Source: Euperipatoides rowelli (Eukaryota; Onychophora; Udeonychophora; Euonychophora; Peripatopsidae). From it: DNA of 10,131 bases. The notes below the pieces were generated by a model. It was not told the DNA's origin. It saw nothing but the letters and a program-made list of their open reading frames with translations, and made no database searches. Every line of letters begins with the position of its first letter. Within the stretch, counting starts at the first letter, position 1. The stretch lies in the NCBI GenBank assembly GCA_003024985.2, contig PXIH01S0058976.1; one strand, 5' to 3'. Shown here piece by piece: positions 7,799 to 10,131 of the stretch. The position numbers and the translations under genes are program-made.

Positions 7799-7838
7799 TA
7801 GCCTATATAAGGCTATATACTGTATATAGCCTATATAA
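7799..7838. repeat. TAGCCTATATAA direct repeat enclosing a 23-nt palindrome
   Basis: AGGCTATATAC-T-GTATATAGCCT (7810-7832) is perfectly palindromic about one central T. Allowing a one-base bulge, the pairing extends to 7804-7837. The 12-mer TAGCCTATATAA is directly repeated at 7799-7810 and 7827-7838, and a related GTAGCCTATAT lies at 7721-7731. No coding content. Confidence 0.85.
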
Positions 7839-8700
7839 ATAGGCTTTGGATGCTTTTTTTTGTGCTAATTGTATATAATTTTTTATTTTTTTTAGTATGA
7901 AAATACGTTAGCACATGTCTAAAATATATCAATAGGCTATAAATTATAATAAAGAGCTTTTCAAATCCGTTATTTTTATCTTGGAAATTAATTATTATAG
8001 CACATAAAACATACGATATCAAATTTTATTGTGGCAGATCTTAGGCGGCCATCAAGTCCACTTCTTATGGCGAATGTTTGGTTGTAAATTATGCATACAC
8101 GACATTAATGTGGCTGGAGACACTTCCTTTATTATTTGCTCAATATATGATGATGTTTGAAGGGCATAGGAGGCCTACATATTGTATATAATTCCAATCT
8201 TTAAAAATAAAGATATAGATTGTGCTGCCAAAGATTCTAATAAAATGGCTGAGATGAAATAGTTAAATACGGTACCATTGTTTTATAACTACAGATAATA
8301 AAATAATCTAACAATTGTATTGTTACTTATTTACACCAATTTTATTATGCAAAAAAAAAAAATGAATCAACCTTGAAATGTAATGAATTTTTTTAGTTAT
8401 TGATTTTCAAAGATAATTACGAAAAAAAAAAATTCCACTGGGGAAAAAAATAATTAAAATGCATAAAAAAAAGGAATTTAAGACTATTGCTATCCTCGGT
8501 CTAAGATTACAAAAGGACGCTTTCACATTTTTTGGGGGGTCTGAGATTAATTTGATGACGAAATTGTTTCTACAGCTGTTTCCTTCCTAATGATTTATCA
8601 TGTAAATAGTGGTATGTTCCACTTGTATTAAAGGTCATTTTGATTTTTTTTAAAAAACAAATTGGACCATAATAGCACAAAAAATGAATTTGGATTATGA

Positions 8701-8720
8701 TTTTTTTTTTACAGGTATGT
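8701..8720 (+). other. Candidate recursive splice (ratchet) site in intron 1
   Basis: A run of ten T (8701-8710) is followed by ACAG and then directly by GTATGT, with the junction at 8714/8715. This fits the recursive-splicing pattern (Y)n-NCAG|GTRWGT, in which a spliced segment regenerates a 5' splice site. A normal exon beginning at 8715 is unlikely. In the phase set by the upstream donor it hits TAG after 12 codons, and its short peptide does not resemble PDE3. Confidence 0.35.
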
Positions 8721-9118
8721 AAACATTTAGTCCATAAGATATCCAGCCTTTAGCTGATAAAGATAGTGAATATTCTATAGTTTAGATTAGCAAATGTCAT
8801 TCATTTCTCTACACTGATGTAACATAATATCTCCCCAAGCGTATTAAAGACAATTATTTTAAAAATTGTAGATAACTATTTTTTAATTTAATTTTTTATT
8901 TTTCTGGTGGATATTTTTTTTTAGTAAAATCTTTTAAAATCAATAATAATTTTTTTTTTAAAAAATCTGTTACCTTTGACCTTTAAGAATTTCATTTAAA
9001 GTGTATCCATGCAGTTTTTAATTTTTTTCAGTTTAGTTTTATTTTGTCCAAAAAAAAAAAAAAAGTAGGCTATGTTTACTTTCATTTAAAATCTAAGTTT
9101 TAATACAGTTTTTGAGAA

Positions 9119-9237
9119 GGCCTTATGTGTCAACTATTATATCATCATCTTAATAAACACAAATCAAAGAAACAGCAGCTGTTTGCTTTGATTTGTGTTT
9201 TAAGATGATGTAGGCTAATAGCTGACGTAATGCGGTC
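9119..9237. repeat. Hairpin-forming inverted repeat (~120 bp, almost no loop)
   Basis: The inner arms start with CATCATCTTAA (9143-9153) and its complement TTAAGATGATG (9200-9210). They continue through AACACAAATCAAAG and its complement to the centre around CAGCAGCTG (9173-9181), with only small indels. Less perfect pairing extends outward through GTCAACTATTA (9129-9139) and TAATAGCTGAC (9216-9226) to about 9119 and 9237. It resembles a small foldback/MITE or an inverted duplication. The size is also that of a pre-microRNA-like hairpin, but nothing shows processing. Confidence 0.88.
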
Positions 9238-10044
9238 TCATTGAATAAAACTTATATTTTCACACCTTTTTAAATGGAATAAGACATTTTGATGACTTAA
9301 ACATACAATTATTTAGCAAAATAAAATTAAATTGACGAACTTGAAAATAATATTACTGTAATAATACACTAAATTAATCTAAAAATTAGCCTACTACAAT
9401 AAATGTTAATTAGACGTTACATTTTTTTATCTATTTATTAATCAGTTAAATCTAATCTATTTTAAGTTTATTTATTTATTTAAATCACAAAATATACAAG
9501 AATGACTGGCAATTTTAAAATGTTTATTTCTTTAAACTAAATTACCTTGCAATAAAAACTTGAAGAAAAAGTATCTAAATTGTTAACATAACATTAAAGG
9601 CTTAGGTTGAATGCAAACTCAATTTTCCTGAACGTTAAGTCAGCTGGATATTTTATTTATAGTTTTTTTTTTTTCTTCCTTCCTACTTTTAAAATTGCTA
9701 GGCTACTAAGTATTTACATTTTTATTTCATATACAGAAGGAATTGATTAATGCTTACTAGAAGTTGTAATTTATTTTGATAGCCATAAACCATAAACGTA
9801 ACAATTCTGGAAATAAACTTGACCCTTTTATCATGTAAGGCCTTTCAGTCTTTTGATAAGATTAGGCTAATAGATCTTTATGAATAATGCCTATCTATTG
9901 AATGTTATCAAACAAAATACAAATGCGTCTTCACTATTTCATTGAAAATTTAATGTTAAAACTATTAATTATAAATAACAGGTCTAAAAAATGGTGGGTA
10001 ATTATATAATTGTAAAATTCTTGTGACAAGACATAGCCTAGTTT

Positions 10045-10087
10045 GATGATGATGATGATTATTATTATTATTATTATTATTATCATT

Positions 10088-10122
<35 letters not shown>

Positions 10123-10125
10123 TGA
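10045..10125 (+). repeat. Trinucleotide microsatellite (GAT)n-(ATT)n
   Basis: Five GAT units are followed by a long run of TAT/ATT units interrupted four times by CAT-type units, ending ATTGAT near the window edge. The interruptions suggest an older, partly stabilised array. Its length is likely to vary between individuals. Confidence 0.95.
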
Positions 10126-10131
10126 TTTTCA

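Larger units (their letters stand above)
1741..10131 (+). other. PDE3 intron 1 (5' part, continues beyond the window)
   Basis: Everything right of the exon appears to be one long first intron: no further PDE3 sequence (regulatory linker or catalytic domain) is visible on the + strand. Long first introns are known for vertebrate PDE3 genes. Open frames in this stretch are short, mostly low-complexity, and often sit inside inverted repeats. Stretches where I see nothing beyond dispersed short motifs are about 1800-3230, 3270-4160, 5346-5740, 7310-7700, 7840-8500 and 9240-10040. Confidence 0.75.

Noticed and set aside
7831-8022. 63-residue open frame on the minus strand
   Set aside because: Low-complexity Ile/Phe/Lys/Tyr composition and no domain; it also overlaps the TAGCCTATATAA palindrome.
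9000-9035. Acceptor-like TTTTTTTCAG (ends 9031) as the start of PDE3 exon 2
   Set aside because: The sequence after it has early stops in the required phase 0 and no PDE3 resemblance. T-runs ending in AG are frequent here (also near 4014, 8395 and 8924).
1-10131. Bacterial, phage or CRISPR content
   Set aside because: No operon-like packing of genes, no regularly spaced repeats with unique spacers, and no phage or transposase genes. The single exon with a consensus donor indicates an animal genome.

Overview
This is an AT-rich window (I judge roughly 27% G+C by eye) from a metazoan nuclear genome. It holds one recognisable coding exon, on the + strand at 904-1740. That exon encodes the N-terminal 279 residues of a PDE3-family (cGMP-inhibited class) 3',5'-cyclic nucleotide phosphodiesterase: the membrane-anchoring hydrophobic region followed by the basic regulatory stretch. 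It ends at a clean 5' splice site (CAG|GTAAGT). The catalytic domain must lie on later exons outside the window. I see no bacterial-type operon, rRNA, CRISPR array or intact transposase. The organism looks like an invertebrate animal. A marine deuterostome such as an echinoderm is my guess, from the single vertebrate-like first PDE3 exon, the very AT-rich noncoding DNA and the abundant GTAGGCTA-type words. That placement is weak.

Layout. 1-~790: 5' flank of the gene, dominated by A and T homopolymers, with a tRNA T-arm/B-box-like relic on the minus strand near 251-275. ~780-903: 5' leader, with a possible splice acceptor at 794 and a three-codon upstream ORF at 867-878. 904-1740: PDE3 first coding exon. 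1741-10131: the start of a long first intron, at least 8.4 kb, with no convincing exon.

The intron is not featureless. It carries three foldback (inverted-repeat) elements of different ages. They are a degenerate ~1.18 kb one at 4162-5345 with arms of over 500 bp, a nearly perfect one at 5744-5964 with a 10-nt loop, and a ~120 bp hairpin at 9119-9237. There is also a short CCAAT-containing hairpin at 6648-6702, a mosaic of broken repeat copies around 5949-6614, an exact 21-bp tandem duplication at 7172-7213, AT-rich palindromes sharing a TATAC(A/T)GTATA core, and a trinucleotide microsatellite at the right edge. Two places (3246/3247 and 8714/8715) abut a 3' splice-site-like tract with a 5' splice-site-like hexamer, the arrangement of recursive splice sites. 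The heptamer TAGGCTA/TAGCCTA occurs 19 times, against about one expected from composition.

Functional reading. The exon supplies the membrane-targeting and kinase-regulated N terminus of a PDE3 enzyme. The intron is a long, repeat-rich spacer whose hairpins would form double-stranded RNA in the pre-mRNA. Whether any of that structure has a function is inference.
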